Origin: GCA-2705445 sp002705445
GTDB taxonomy: Bacteria > Pseudomonadota > Gammaproteobacteria > Poriferisulfidales > GCA-002705445
Assembly (NCBI GenBank): GCA_045561235.1
Contig: JBJKYB010000002.1
Location: forward strand, 62,001-126,000
Reading direction: 5' to 3'
Length of the DNA: 64,000 bases
The notes below the pieces were generated by a model that saw only the letters and a program-made list of their open reading frames with translations, was not told the DNA's origin and did no database searches. The position numbers and the translations under genes are program-made. Positions 38,697-47,210 of the stretch are shown here, piece after piece. The stretch's first letter is position 1. Every line of letters starts with the position of its first letter.

Positions 38697-39830
38697 ATGA
38701 TAGATAATAAACTCTATATAGGAATACTTTCAGGCACAAGTATGGATTCTATAGATTGTGGAATATACAGTTTTCATAATTCTGCATTCAAAGAAATAGC
38801 TTTTTATGAAAATGATTATCCTAAGAATTTAAAAAATGAAATTATCAAAAATCTTGAAACAATAAAAGAAAATTATATTAAAAACGAAATCAATACAAAT
38901 TTATCAAATGAATATAGTAAAATAATTAATAGAGTTTTAAAAAAAGAAAATATTAAAGCAGAAGATATAGAAGCGATAGGAATGCATGGCCAAACTATTT
39001 CACATTTAAAATACGATAATAAAAATATATCAATTCAATTAGGGTCTCCAAACGTATTTGCAAAAAATACTATGATAAAAGTAGTGTCAGATTTTAGAAA
39101 TCATGATATAGAAAATGGTGGTGAAGGCGCTCCATTGGCTCCCCTTTTTCATGACTATGTTTTCAAGGAGGATAAGAAAAAGAGAATCATTGTAAATATC
39201 GGAGGCATATCAAATATATCTTTATTGAAAAATTCTCATAATGATAAAGTTCGCGGGCACGATACAGGGCCTGGTAATACCTTAATAGATTCTTGGATGA
39301 AGAATAATTATAATAAAAACTTTGATGAAAATGGGAATATTGCAAGTAAATACCGTGTAGATGATAATTTATTAAACATCTTTTTAAAAGATAATTACTT
39401 TAAAAAATTAGGTCCAAAAAGCACAACTACAGAATACTTTTGCTATGACTGGATACTTGAAAAGATAAAGTCTAAAAAAATATTGCTCGGTAAAGGTGAT
39501 GTTTTAGCAACATTAACTGCACTTACGGCTATATCAATAATTAATAGTATAAAAGATAATTATTCTGTTTGTGATGAAATATTTGTCTGTGGCGGAGGTG
39601 CATTCAACAAAACTCTTATTTCAAATATAAAAGAATCTGCAGAAGAGATTTTTCAAAATGAAATTCTAGTTGATACAACGAAAACTTTGGGTTTGAATCC
39701 AAAATCTGTTGAAGCAGGATTATTTGCTTGGTTAGCAATGTGCAAAATTAATAAGATAAAACTAAATTATACTGAAGTAACTGGTGCAAAAGAACCTTGC
39801 ATTTTAGGTCAAGTTTATAATATTAAGTAG
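38697..39830 (+). CDS. anmK: Anhydro-N-acetylmuramic acid kinase
   Basis: AnmK phosphorylates and opens 1,6-anhydro-MurNAc, returning cell-wall sugar to metabolism. Motifs: GILSGTSMDSIDC at the N-terminus, IGMHGQTISH, IVNIGGISNISLL, and GHDTGPGNTLIDSW. Length of 377 is normal. It overlaps the convergent erpA gene by 8 bases. Together with mpl at 49-50 kb it indicates active peptidoglycan recycling. Confidence 0.96.
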   Translation: MIDNKLYIGILSGTSMDSIDCGIYSFHNSAFKEIAFYENDYPKNLKNEIIKNLETIKENYIKNEINTNLSNEYSKIINRVLKKENIKAEDIEAIGMHGQTISHLKYDNKNISIQLGSPNVFAKNTMIKVVSDFRNHDIENGGEGAPLAPLFHDYVFKEDKKKRIIVNIGGISNISLLKNSHNDKVRGHDTGPGNTLIDSWMKNNYNKNFDENGNIASKYRVDDNLLNIFLKDNYFKKLGPKSTTTEYFCYDWILEKIKSKKILLGKGDVLATLTALTAISIINSIKDNYSVCDEIFVCGGGAFNKTLISNIKESAEEIFQNEILVDTTKTLGLNPKSVEAGLFAWLAMCKINKIKLNYTEVTGAKEPCILGQVYNIK

Positions 39831-40206
39831 AGAATGAAGAACCGCATCCACAGGTAGTAGTTGCGTTAGGATTCTTTATTACAAATTGAGAGCCTTCTAA
39901 ATCTTCTTTATAGTCAATTTCTGCGCCAGATAAATATTGGAAACTCATTGGATCAACCAATAATGTAACCCCATTCTTATCGACTTTCGTGTCTCCATCT
40001 TGAATATTTTCATCAAAAGTAAATCCGTACTGAAAACCAGAGCAACCGCCACCCGAGACAAAAACTCTTAGTTTTAAAGAATCATTTTTTTCTTCTTCAA
40101 TAAGGGTTTTAACTTTATTAGCTGCCGCCTCAGTGAATACTAATAAATCACTATTTTCATAATTTGTTAAGTCTACTTGTGTTGATTCTGACACGTTTTT
40201 CTCCAA
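39823..40206 (-). CDS. erpA: Iron-sulfur cluster insertion protein ErpA
   Basis: An A-type carrier that delivers [4Fe-4S] clusters to targets such as the isoprenoid enzymes. The three cluster cysteines are in SGGGCSGFQYGF and the closing CGCGSSF. Length of 127 has a short N-terminal extension. The neighbourhood (anmK, bactofilin, argC) is conserved in Pseudomonas. The organism has several Fe-S enzymes in this window that could be clients. Confidence 0.95.
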   Translation of the reverse strand: MEKNVSESTQVDLTNYENSDLLVFTEAAANKVKTLIEEEKNDSLKLRVFVSGGGCSGFQYGFTFDENIQDGDTKVDKNGVTLLVDPMSFQYLSGAEIDYKEDLEGSQFVIKNPNATTTCGCGSSFST

Positions 40207-40217
40207 AATATATTTTA

Positions 40218-40622
40218 TTAATCATTAATTGTAGTACTATTTTTACTAGATTCAATATCTAATTTGTATAGCTTTATTTGCTCATCCGAGTCACAAATTA
40301 CCATTCTACCGTCAATTTTTGCTCCAACTTCCATTTCTATGGATTTATAAAACACATCTCCCTTTACAATAGCATCAGATCCTAGCTGTATTAGTCCGCA
40401 AGCATAAACATTGCCATGAATTGTACCATTAATAGCAACATCTAAGGCGTCTACAGAACCTTTAATAACTGATGTTTTATTAATATACAGTTTGGAATCT
40501 TTGTTCTTTACAGCTACCAATGAGCCTGAAACAGCTGCTTCTATATGAATAATCCCTTCATATTTAATTTCTCCATTAATTGAAATATCTTGACCAATTA
40601 ACGTATTAATTTTATTGCCCAT
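40218..40622 (-). CDS. Bactofilin (polymer-forming cytoskeletal protein)
   Basis: A 134-residue bactofilin. The core is a short right-handed beta-helix built of regularly spaced hydrophobic turns, with the family phrases INGEIKYEGIIHIEAAVSG, INGTIHGNVYACG and IVKGDVFYKSIEMEVGAKIDG. Bactofilins polymerise without nucleotide at the inner membrane and help organise cell wall or shape. It lies between erpA and a coiled-coil membrane protein. Confidence 0.92.
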   Translation of the reverse strand: MGNKINTLIGQDISINGEIKYEGIIHIEAAVSGSLVAVKNKDSKLYINKTSVIKGSVDALDVAINGTIHGNVYACGLIQLGSDAIVKGDVFYKSIEMEVGAKIDGRMVICDSDEQIKLYKLDIESSKNSTTIND

Positions 40623-40638
40623 AATTCTTTACCAAAAT

Positions 40639-41376
40639 TTAATTAACTGTATATTCAAAATTATAAATTTTACCTTCGTAATTAATATCTAAGTATATAG
40701 TATTAAATTTATATTTTTTATTTATTTTTGATTTTCCACTAACCATTAAGAAATTCTTGAAATTAATTTTATTATCTTTAATACTTAGATCTATCTTATT
40801 ATTTTTATTGCCAATTACTTTTGTTTGATCATGAAAATACATATTGTATTTTGCTTTTATATTCATATTTGACTTGTTAGATAAAACTAAAAAAGAATAT
40901 TCTAATGAATCGTTATTATTTGAAATTTCAATAAGAAAATTCTCGATTGATATTAGATTGTTCAAATTTTTTGAGCTTGATAAAAATTTATAATAATTTA
41001 TTTCTCTATTTAGTTCTAATATTTTCTCTTCTCTTTTAAAAAGTTCAGTTTTAATTTCTTCTGCAGTAGCAATTTTATATTTTATTGCATCGGTATATTT
41101 GCTAAAAACATTATTAATTTCTTTATTACTAATTTCTAATTTTTTTATATAATCTTTGTTCCTAGCAATTTCCTCTTTAAGGTTATTAATTTTATTATTC
41201 AATTCAAAGTTTTTAAGATATGATTCTTTATGACTTTCGAGAATATATGAATTACTATAAATTGAAAAAATAATTGATACTAGAAATGCTAATAAAAAAA
41301 TACCAATTACTTTTAAATAAAATATTTTTTTTGATGCTATAATAATTTTATCTTTTTTTAGAAAATTTTTACTCAT
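40639..41376 (-). CDS. Membrane-anchored coiled-coil protein (DUF6776-like)
   Basis: A 245-residue protein with a basic N-terminus, one membrane helix (about 20-42), a coiled coil (about 55-135, heavy in Lys, Glu, Asn and Ile) and a beta-rich C-terminal domain. The type and position match the DUF6776 gene next to bactofilin in Pseudomonas. It overlaps argC by 4 bases. Function is unknown; association with the bactofilin filament is a reasonable guess. Confidence 0.7.
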   Translation of the reverse strand: MSKNFLKKDKIIIASKKIFYLKVIGIFLLAFLVSIIFSIYSNSYILESHKESYLKNFELNNKINNLKEEIARNKDYIKKLEISNKEINNVFSKYTDAIKYKIATAEEIKTELFKREEKILELNREINYYKFLSSSKNLNNLISIENFLIEISNNNDSLEYSFLVLSNKSNMNIKAKYNMYFHDQTKVIGNKNNKIDLSIKDNKINFKNFLMVSGKSKINKKYKFNTIYLDINYEGKIYNFEYTVN

Positions 41377-42380
41377 TTTAATGCTTCAGTTTCATTAAAT
41401 CCTAACATAACATTCATATTCTGAACTGCCTGTCCAGCCGCACCCTTAACTAAATTATCAATTGCAGAAATAATGGTCAATTTATTATCCGGTCCCCTAT
41501 TTAAAGATATAGATAAATTATTTGTATTAACAACATCTTTAATTTCATATATTTTTGTATCAGAAATTTTCAAAAACTCTTCATTTTTATAATAATTTTT
41601 ATATATATTAAGTATTTCATTGATTGAAATATTGTTTTTTAAATCAACGTATATTGTTTCTAAAATACCTCTATAAATAGGAAGGACATGAGGTGTAAAA
41701 GTAATTTTTACATTTAAATCAGACGCTTTATTAAGCTCTTGCGTTATCTCTGGAGTATGTCTATGTTTATAAATGTTGTATGGTATAAAATTATCATTAA
41801 TTCTTTCCTCAAGCCCTGATTTTAGATTTACTCTTCCTGCTCCACTATAACCAGACTTTGCATCGATAATAATATTTTTTTCTTCTATAAGTTTTTCTTT
41901 TAATAACGGAAATAGTGAAATTATAGCAGCTGTTGGATAACATCCCGGATTAGCAACTATTGTCGCATCTCTTATTTTTTCTCTGTTTAGCTCAGTTAGT
42001 CCATAAACTGTTTTTGAAAGTAAATTTGGACATATATGTTTTTCGCCATAATACTCTCTCCAAATCTTTTCATCATCTAATCTAAAATCTGCAGCTAAAT
42101 CAATTATCTTGACTTCCTCATCCTTAAAATCTGAATATGCTTTCATAACAGTACCATTAGGACAAGCAAAGAAAACTAAGTCGTAATCTTTATAAATAAT
42201 ACTCGAAAAATCATTTAATGTGTCATCAAACTTTAGATCTGAACAAAAATCATTTATTTTTTTTCCAGGGTTACTAAAAGAAAATAAATCAATCTTAATA
42301 ATTTTAGAATGAACTTTTAATATTTTTAGTAATTCTATACCAGTAAAACCAGTGGCACCGACTATTGCTACCTTACTCAT
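41373..42380 (-). CDS. argC: N-acetyl-gamma-glutamyl-phosphate reductase
   Basis: ArgC reduces N-acetylglutamyl phosphate with NADPH in arginine synthesis. The nucleotide motif GATGFTGIELL is at 8-18, the catalytic cysteine is in VANPGCYPTAA near 148, and AKSGYSGAGR follows. The C-terminal KGAAGQAVQNMNVMLGF is diagnostic. Length of 335 is normal. Confidence 0.97.
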   Translation of the reverse strand: MSKVAIVGATGFTGIELLKILKVHSKIIKIDLFSFSNPGKKINDFCSDLKFDDTLNDFSSIIYKDYDLVFFACPNGTVMKAYSDFKDEEVKIIDLAADFRLDDEKIWREYYGEKHICPNLLSKTVYGLTELNREKIRDATIVANPGCYPTAAIISLFPLLKEKLIEEKNIIIDAKSGYSGAGRVNLKSGLEERINDNFIPYNIYKHRHTPEITQELNKASDLNVKITFTPHVLPIYRGILETIYVDLKNNISINEILNIYKNYYKNEEFLKISDTKIYEIKDVVNTNNLSISLNRGPDNKLTIISAIDNLVKGAAGQAVQNMNVMLGFNETEALK

Positions 42381-42481
42381 AATAATATCTCTTAAAAAAA
42401 ATTTATATAATTATACATATAATACCAACATTAATGTTAATAAGAAAATTCCAAAAAGCTTCTATTCTTTATGTTAATTTT

Positions 42482-43135
42482 CTATGGTTTTTTTGTATAA
42501 ACTGGCTTTTTTCTGTTTGGATAACATGAGTTACATATTTGACAAGTCAGACCAAAGCAACTTCTAGCAGGACAGTATTCTCTTCCATAAAATATTATTT
42601 GTAAATGTAGTTTATTCCAATACTTTTTATCAAATAATTTTTTAAGATCTTTTTCAGTTTGAGAAACATTTTTTCCATTTGTAAGACCCCATCTTTGAGC
42701 CAATCTGTGAATATGAGTATCTACAGGAAATGCTGGGTTTCCAAATCCTTGTGACATAACAACACTTGCTGTCTTATGACCGACACCAGGAAGTTTTTCT
42801 AGTTCTTCAAAGCTCTCTGGAACTGCTCCATCAAATTTCTCTGATAAAATCAAGGATAAGCCTTTTATTGCTCTAGATTTTTTAGGGGCAAGGCCACAGG
42901 GTCTTATGATCTTATAAATTTGATTTACTGATAAATCTTTCATCTTAAATGGATTATTTGCTTTTTTGAATAATATTGGGGTAACTTCATTTACTCTCTT
43001 GTCTGTACATTGAGCGCTTAATAAAACCGAGATTAAAAGTTCATATATATTCTTATGGTTCAGAGGTATTGGTGTAGTCGGATAAAGCTTATTTAATATT
43101 TTCAATATTAAATCTGCTCTCTCTTTCCTTTTCAT
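42482..43135 (-). CDS. nth: Endonuclease III (DNA glycosylase/AP lyase)
   Basis: Nth removes oxidised pyrimidines from DNA. The helix-hairpin-helix reads LEKLPGVGHKTASVVM with the catalytic Lys, and the catalytic Asp is in FPVDTHIHRL. C-terminal cysteines YCPARSCFGLTCQICNSC can hold the [4Fe-4S] cluster, but the spacing differs from E. coli (x6-x2-x5) and there is one extra cysteine. Length is 217. It stands alone, with spacers on both sides. Confidence 0.94.
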   Translation of the reverse strand: MKRKERADLILKILNKLYPTTPIPLNHKNIYELLISVLLSAQCTDKRVNEVTPILFKKANNPFKMKDLSVNQIYKIIRPCGLAPKKSRAIKGLSLILSEKFDGAVPESFEELEKLPGVGHKTASVVMSQGFGNPAFPVDTHIHRLAQRWGLTNGKNVSQTEKDLKKLFDKKYWNKLHLQIIFYGREYCPARSCFGLTCQICNSCYPNRKKPVYTKKP

Positions 43136-43220
43136 TCTACCGATCCTTTATATTTGAAATATAATAATTTACTTATGATAATTAATTTTTCCTATTAATT
43201 TATATATAATTATACATATA

Positions 43221-43655
43221 ATGCTAAGTATGATGCTATTAAAAACATTGCATATTATATTCATGACGGCTTGGTTTGCTGGTCTTTTTTACTTGCCAAG
43301 GTTGTTTGTTTATCACTCGATGGCAAACGATAAAATTAGTGTTGATCGTTTTGTTATTATGGAAAGAAAATTACTTTATGGAATTATGACTCCAAGTGGA
43401 GTGCTAACAATTTTATTTGGTTTTTTATTAACTTATTTTTATTATCCGGTGTATCTTGAACAAACCTGGTTATCAATTAAGCTACTTGTAGTAGCTGCAT
43501 TAATCTTTTACCACATTTGGTGTATTAATTTATATAAGAATTTTTTAAATAATAGAAATAAGCATTCGCATGTTTGGTTCAGATGGTTTAATGAAATTCC
43601 TGTTGTTGCACTAATAATAATTGTAGTATTGGTTGTTTACAAACCGTTTCTTTAG
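43221..43655 (+). CDS. hemJ: Protoporphyrinogen IX oxidase HemJ
   Basis: An integral membrane protein of 144 residues with four helices and the HemJ opening HIIFMTAWFAGLFYLPRLFVYH, including the conserved His. It oxidises protoporphyrinogen in haem synthesis and replaces HemG/HemY. Met codons at 43221, 43230 and 43233 are all possible starts. The stop overlaps the convergent rppH by 4 bases. hemL, another haem gene, is 3.5 kb away. Confidence 0.92.
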   Translation: MLSMMLLKTLHIIFMTAWFAGLFYLPRLFVYHSMANDKISVDRFVIMERKLLYGIMTPSGVLTILFGFLLTYFYYPVYLEQTWLSIKLLVVAALIFYHIWCINLYKNFLNNRNKHSHVWFRWFNEIPVVALIIIVVLVVYKPFL

Positions 43656-44125
43656 TTTTTTATAATTGGAATTAATTCTTCTAATGCTTTTTTATAAACA
43701 TCTTTTTTAAAATCTATTACTATTTCAATAGGTTTTGTTTCTGACACCCACTGCCAAGAGTCAAATTCAGGCCTTTCAGAATTCTCGAAACTTATATTTG
43801 AATCATCTGAAATTAGTCTTAATAAAAACCATTTCTGCTTCTGCCCAATACACAATTTATTATTGGTTTTCCTTTGATATTTTTTTGGTAAGTCGTACTT
43901 TAACCATTCATTAGTTGAACCAAGGATCGTTATGTCTTTTTTTTCCAAACCTACTTCTTCAAATAGTTCTCTGAACATAGCTGATTCAGCATTTTCATTT
44001 TCCTCAAAACCACCTTGAGGAAATTGCCATGATTTTTCGCCAAACCTTTTGCAAATTAATAGTTTGTTTTGCGAATTACACAATATGATTCCAACATTTT
44101 TTCTATATCCATCTTTATCTATCAT
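43652..44125 (-). CDS. rppH: RNA pyrophosphohydrolase
   Basis: RppH removes pyrophosphate from mRNA 5' ends, triggering decay. It opens IDKDGYRKNVGIILCN and carries the Nudix box GGFEENENAESAMFRELFEEVG near 38-59. I place the start at 44125 (157 residues) to match the family N-terminus; an upstream ATG at 44155 adds ten hydrophobic residues of doubtful value. Confidence 0.94.
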   Translation of the reverse strand: MIDKDGYRKNVGIILCNSQNKLLICKRFGEKSWQFPQGGFEENENAESAMFRELFEEVGLEKKDITILGSTNEWLKYDLPKKYQRKTNNKLCIGQKQKWFLLRLISDDSNISFENSERPEFDSWQWVSETKPIEIVIDFKKDVYKKALEELIPIIKN

Positions 44126-44186
44126 AGAATCTATCAAAATTATTAATAAATACATATTATATTAGATGTGTTATAAAATAAACATT

Positions 44187-44843
44187 ATGAATATAGCCCT
44201 TTTTGATTTAGATAATACCCTGATTGATGGAGATAGTGACTATGAATGGGGTAACTTTTTAGTTGAAAATAATTTTGTTGATCCTGATTATTATAAGAGA
44301 AAAAATGAAGCTTTTTTTGAACAATATAGAGAAGGTACGCTATGTCCAAAAGAATTTGCAAAATTCTCTTATGAGCCTCTTACAAAATATGATTTTGAAT
44401 TTTTATTAAATATCAGAGAAAGATTTTTTAAAGAAAAAATAAAGCCAATTATACTTTCAAAGGCAGAAGATCTTGTTAATCTTCATAGAAAAAATAATGA
44501 TATTATAATTATTGTAACAGCGACAAATTCATTTATTTCAAAGCTATCTGCAGATTATTTCAAAATAGAAAATCTTCTTGCGACAGAACCTGAGTTTAAA
44601 GATGGAAAGTTTACTGGTGAATTATCTGGAGAACCATGCTTTAAAGAAGGCAAAGTAAACAAAGTTAAAAATTGGTTAGAAGAAAATAAACATATTAATT
44701 TTGATGATATTTACTTCTATACAGATTCTCATAATGACATTAAGTTACTTGAATTTTGCACAAAACCAATAGCAGTGGATCCCGATAATATTTTAAAAGA
44801 TGTATCAGAAAAAAATAACTGGAAAATAATTAGCTTAAGATAG
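44187..44843 (+). CDS. HAD-superfamily phosphatase (HAD-IB, SerB-like)
   Basis: A 218-residue haloacid dehalogenase-type phosphatase. Motif I is FDLDNTLI (residues 5-12), motif II is VTATNSF, and motif III/IV is YTDSHNDIKLLEF. This architecture belongs to HAD-IB, which includes SerB and related phosphatases found beside rppH in other gammaproteobacteria. The substrate cannot be fixed from sequence; histidinol phosphate or phosphoserine are candidates. The start at 44187 gives the standard N-terminus. Confidence 0.88.
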   Translation: MNIALFDLDNTLIDGDSDYEWGNFLVENNFVDPDYYKRKNEAFFEQYREGTLCPKEFAKFSYEPLTKYDFEFLLNIRERFFKEKIKPIILSKAEDLVNLHRKNNDIIIIVTATNSFISKLSADYFKIENLLATEPEFKDGKFTGELSGEPCFKEGKVNKVKNWLEENKHINFDDIYFYTDSHNDIKLLEFCTKPIAVDPDNILKDVSEKNNWKIISLR

Positions 44844-44854
44844 TTTTTAAAATA

Positions 44855-45763
44855 TTATTGTAATAGTTTTTTTATGCTATCACCAAATAAATGGTTTTGA
44901 GTCCCAAAACTCTTAACTTTTAGGGCACCTAATGCTGACGAAAGTTCTCCGATTTTCGTTAAATCCATCTTATTATTTATACCATAGATTATTCCAGCTC
45001 TATATGCATCACCACATCCTGTAGGATCTTTTGGATTTTCAACTTTCGGTGTTGAAATATGTAACTCTGAATTATTAGTAAATATTGTAGATCCTTTGTT
45101 ACCGTTTGTTACTACCAGAATTTTATTTTTTGAAGTTATGTCCTTAGAAGATATATTGGTCATTTCATTATACATTTTAAATTCATAATCGTTCATTACA
45201 ATCCAAGATGCATTTTCGGTAAAAAAATTTAATTCATCTTTATTAAACATTGGCATCCCTTGCCCTGGATCAAAAATATACGGTACATTCATTTCAATTA
45301 ATTGTTTCGTGTGCTCAATCATTCCATCTCTTCCGTCTGGTGATATTAATCCAAGTGTTATTGACTGATCATGAGGAATTTTTACTTCATGAGAAAACTG
45401 CATAGCTCCGGGATGAAAAGTTGTAATTTGATTAGCATTATTGTCTGTTGTTATATAGGCTTGAGCTGTATAAGCTTTATCAACAATTTTGATATAATCT
45501 ATATTTATATTATTATTTTTCATCCATTCTAAATATGGACCTGAATCACCTCCCATAGTTCCAATAGCTATAGAATTAGCACCTATTCCCGATAAATTAT
45601 AAATTATATTTCCTGCACAACCACCAAATTCTCTTCTCATATTTGTACATAAGAAAGAAACATTGACATTATTTAATTCAGACTCAATTAAATGGTCTTG
45701 AAAATTTCCATCAAAATGCAAGATATTGTCATAAGCAAAAGAACCGCACACTACAGCTTTCAT
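44855..45763 (-). CDS. PfkB-family carbohydrate/nucleoside kinase
   Basis: A ribokinase-fold kinase of 302 residues. The N-terminal signature includes RREFGGCAGNIIYNL, and the C-terminal signature is DPTGCGDAYRAG near 248-259 with the catalytic Asp. The pattern resembles proteins annotated as adenosine kinase or ribokinase in gammaproteobacteria. The substrate is not certain. It is divergent from thiD and convergent with the HAD gene. Confidence 0.85.
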   Translation of the reverse strand: MKAVVCGSFAYDNILHFDGNFQDHLIESELNNVNVSFLCTNMRREFGGCAGNIIYNLSGIGANSIAIGTMGGDSGPYLEWMKNNNINIDYIKIVDKAYTAQAYITTDNNANQITTFHPGAMQFSHEVKIPHDQSITLGLISPDGRDGMIEHTKQLIEMNVPYIFDPGQGMPMFNKDELNFFTENASWIVMNDYEFKMYNEMTNISSKDITSKNKILVVTNGNKGSTIFTNNSELHISTPKVENPKDPTGCGDAYRAGIIYGINNKMDLTKIGELSSALGALKVKSFGTQNHLFGDSIKKLLQ

Positions 45764-45840
45764 ATATCACTCCAGAATTATTTATTAAAATTTATAAAGC
45801 TATAATATACTATTAAAAGATATAAAGGCATTTAAAATAT

Positions 45841-46593
45841 ATGAAAAGAAAAAAAATTTTATTAGCAATCGGGGGGCATGATCCAACAGGTGGAGCTGGA
45901 ATTTCTGCCGATATAGAAACGTCAGCATATTTTAATTACCATGTATTATCGATATTAACATGCACAACAGTTCAAAATACAGGTAGAGTTCAAAAGATTT
46001 ATAAAATACCCAAAAATTATATTATTGAAAGCTTTAAAGAAATTATAAAAGAATTTAAGATTGATGTTATAAAAATTGGACTATTACCAAATATTCAGTG
46101 CTCGAAAGAAGTGCTTAAAATATTAATTAATCAAAAAACGAAAAATATTCCAATAATAATTGACCCCATAATAAATTCTGGTAGTGGAAAAAAATTAGTA
46201 ACAGAGAATAATCTTAAATTTCTGACAAAAAAAGTTTATCCGTTAAGTGATCTATTAACACCAAATATAGATGAATATAATAAGATAAAAAAAAACATAA
46301 AAAAAAATAGTATCAATAATATATTGATAACAAATTTTAATACGAATAAAAAATCAATAACTTTGAAATTAATAAAAAATAATCCTGAAATTGAAAAAGA
46401 TTTTATAATTGAAAAATTTTATAAAGTTTATCATGGAACAGGTTGTACTTTCTCGACAGCAGTAGCATGTAATATTGGCCTTAATAATGATGTTAATAGA
46501 TCCATTCAAGAAGCTCTTAAATATATGAAAAAAGCAATTACAACATCTTCTGTTATTGGTAAAAACCAATCATTTTTAAATAGGAATTTTTAA
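45841..46593 (+). CDS. thiD: Hydroxymethylpyrimidine/phosphomethylpyrimidine kinase
   Basis: ThiD phosphorylates the thiamine pyrimidine precursor twice. The start GGHDPTGGAGISADIETS and the anion-hole region YHGTGCTFSTAVACN are diagnostic. Length of 250 is a little short. Its stop overlaps the thiE start by one base. The leader of 77 bases shows no obvious TPP riboswitch. Confidence 0.94.
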   Translation: MKRKKILLAIGGHDPTGGAGISADIETSAYFNYHVLSILTCTTVQNTGRVQKIYKIPKNYIIESFKEIIKEFKIDVIKIGLLPNIQCSKEVLKILINQKTKNIPIIIDPIINSGSGKKLVTENNLKFLTKKVYPLSDLLTPNIDEYNKIKKNIKKNSINNILITNFNTNKKSITLKLIKNNPEIEKDFIIEKFYKVYHGTGCTFSTAVACNIGLNNDVNRSIQEALKYMKKAITTSSVIGKNQSFLNRNF

Positions 46594-47210
46594 TGAAAGG
46601 CTTATATGCTATTTTAGATGAAAATAATTTTAATTTTGAAAATCTTAATAGTAATATTGAAAATATGATTAAACATAATATTAAAATTTTTCAAATAAGA
46701 ATTAAATCCTCTTATACAGAGAAAAAGATTAAAATTATAAAATCTGCAAAATTATTATGTAAAGAAAAAAAGTGTATTTTGTTATTGAATGATAATGTAA
46801 AACTTGCACGTGAACTTGATCTTGATGGTATTCATATTGGTAAAGAAGATATGAATATTCTAGATGCTAAGAAAATTTTGGGTAATGATAAAATTGTAGG
46901 CATATCATGCTATAACGACTTAGAGAGCGCTTTATATGCTGAAGAACATGGAGCTAACTATGTATCATTTGGATCTCTATATAAAACTACAACAAAAAAA
47001 AGCCCCCTTAATTTAAATATTGAAACATTTAAAAAAGCAAAAAATATTTTAAATGTTCCAATATGCTTAATAGGTGGTATAAATACTAGTAATGTTCAAG
47101 ATGTAATAAAATTAAATTGTGATTTAATTGCTATATCAAAAGGTTTATCACTTAAAAATAGTGTAGAGATTATCTCTAAAATATATTATGAAAAAAACAA
47201 AACTATCTAA
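46593..47210 (+). CDS. thiE: Thiamine-phosphate synthase
   Basis: ThiE joins the pyrimidine and thiazole moieties to make thiamine phosphate. This TIM-barrel protein of 205 residues shows FQIRIKSS, LLNDNVKLARELDLDGIHIG, GISCYN, YVSFGSLYKTTTK and IGGINTSN. It is translationally coupled to thiD and overlaps hemL by 23 bases. The thiazole-making genes are not in the window. Confidence 0.94.
   Translation: MKGLYAILDENNFNFENLNSNIENMIKHNIKIFQIRIKSSYTEKKIKIIKSAKLLCKEKKCILLLNDNVKLARELDLDGIHIGKEDMNILDAKKILGNDKIVGISCYNDLESALYAEEHGANYVSFGSLYKTTTKKSPLNLNIETFKKAKNILNVPICLIGGINTSNVQDVIKLNCDLIAISKGLSLKNSVEIISKIYYEKNKTI

Noticed and set aside
42427..42438. Perfect 12-base palindrome in the argC-nth spacer
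   Set aside because: Short AT-only palindromes with a single GC pair are expected by chance in such AT-rich spacers, and no partner site was seen.
45764..45840. TPP riboswitch ahead of thiD
   Set aside because: The 77-base leader is too short and lacks the conserved CUGAGA and ACCUGA boxes.
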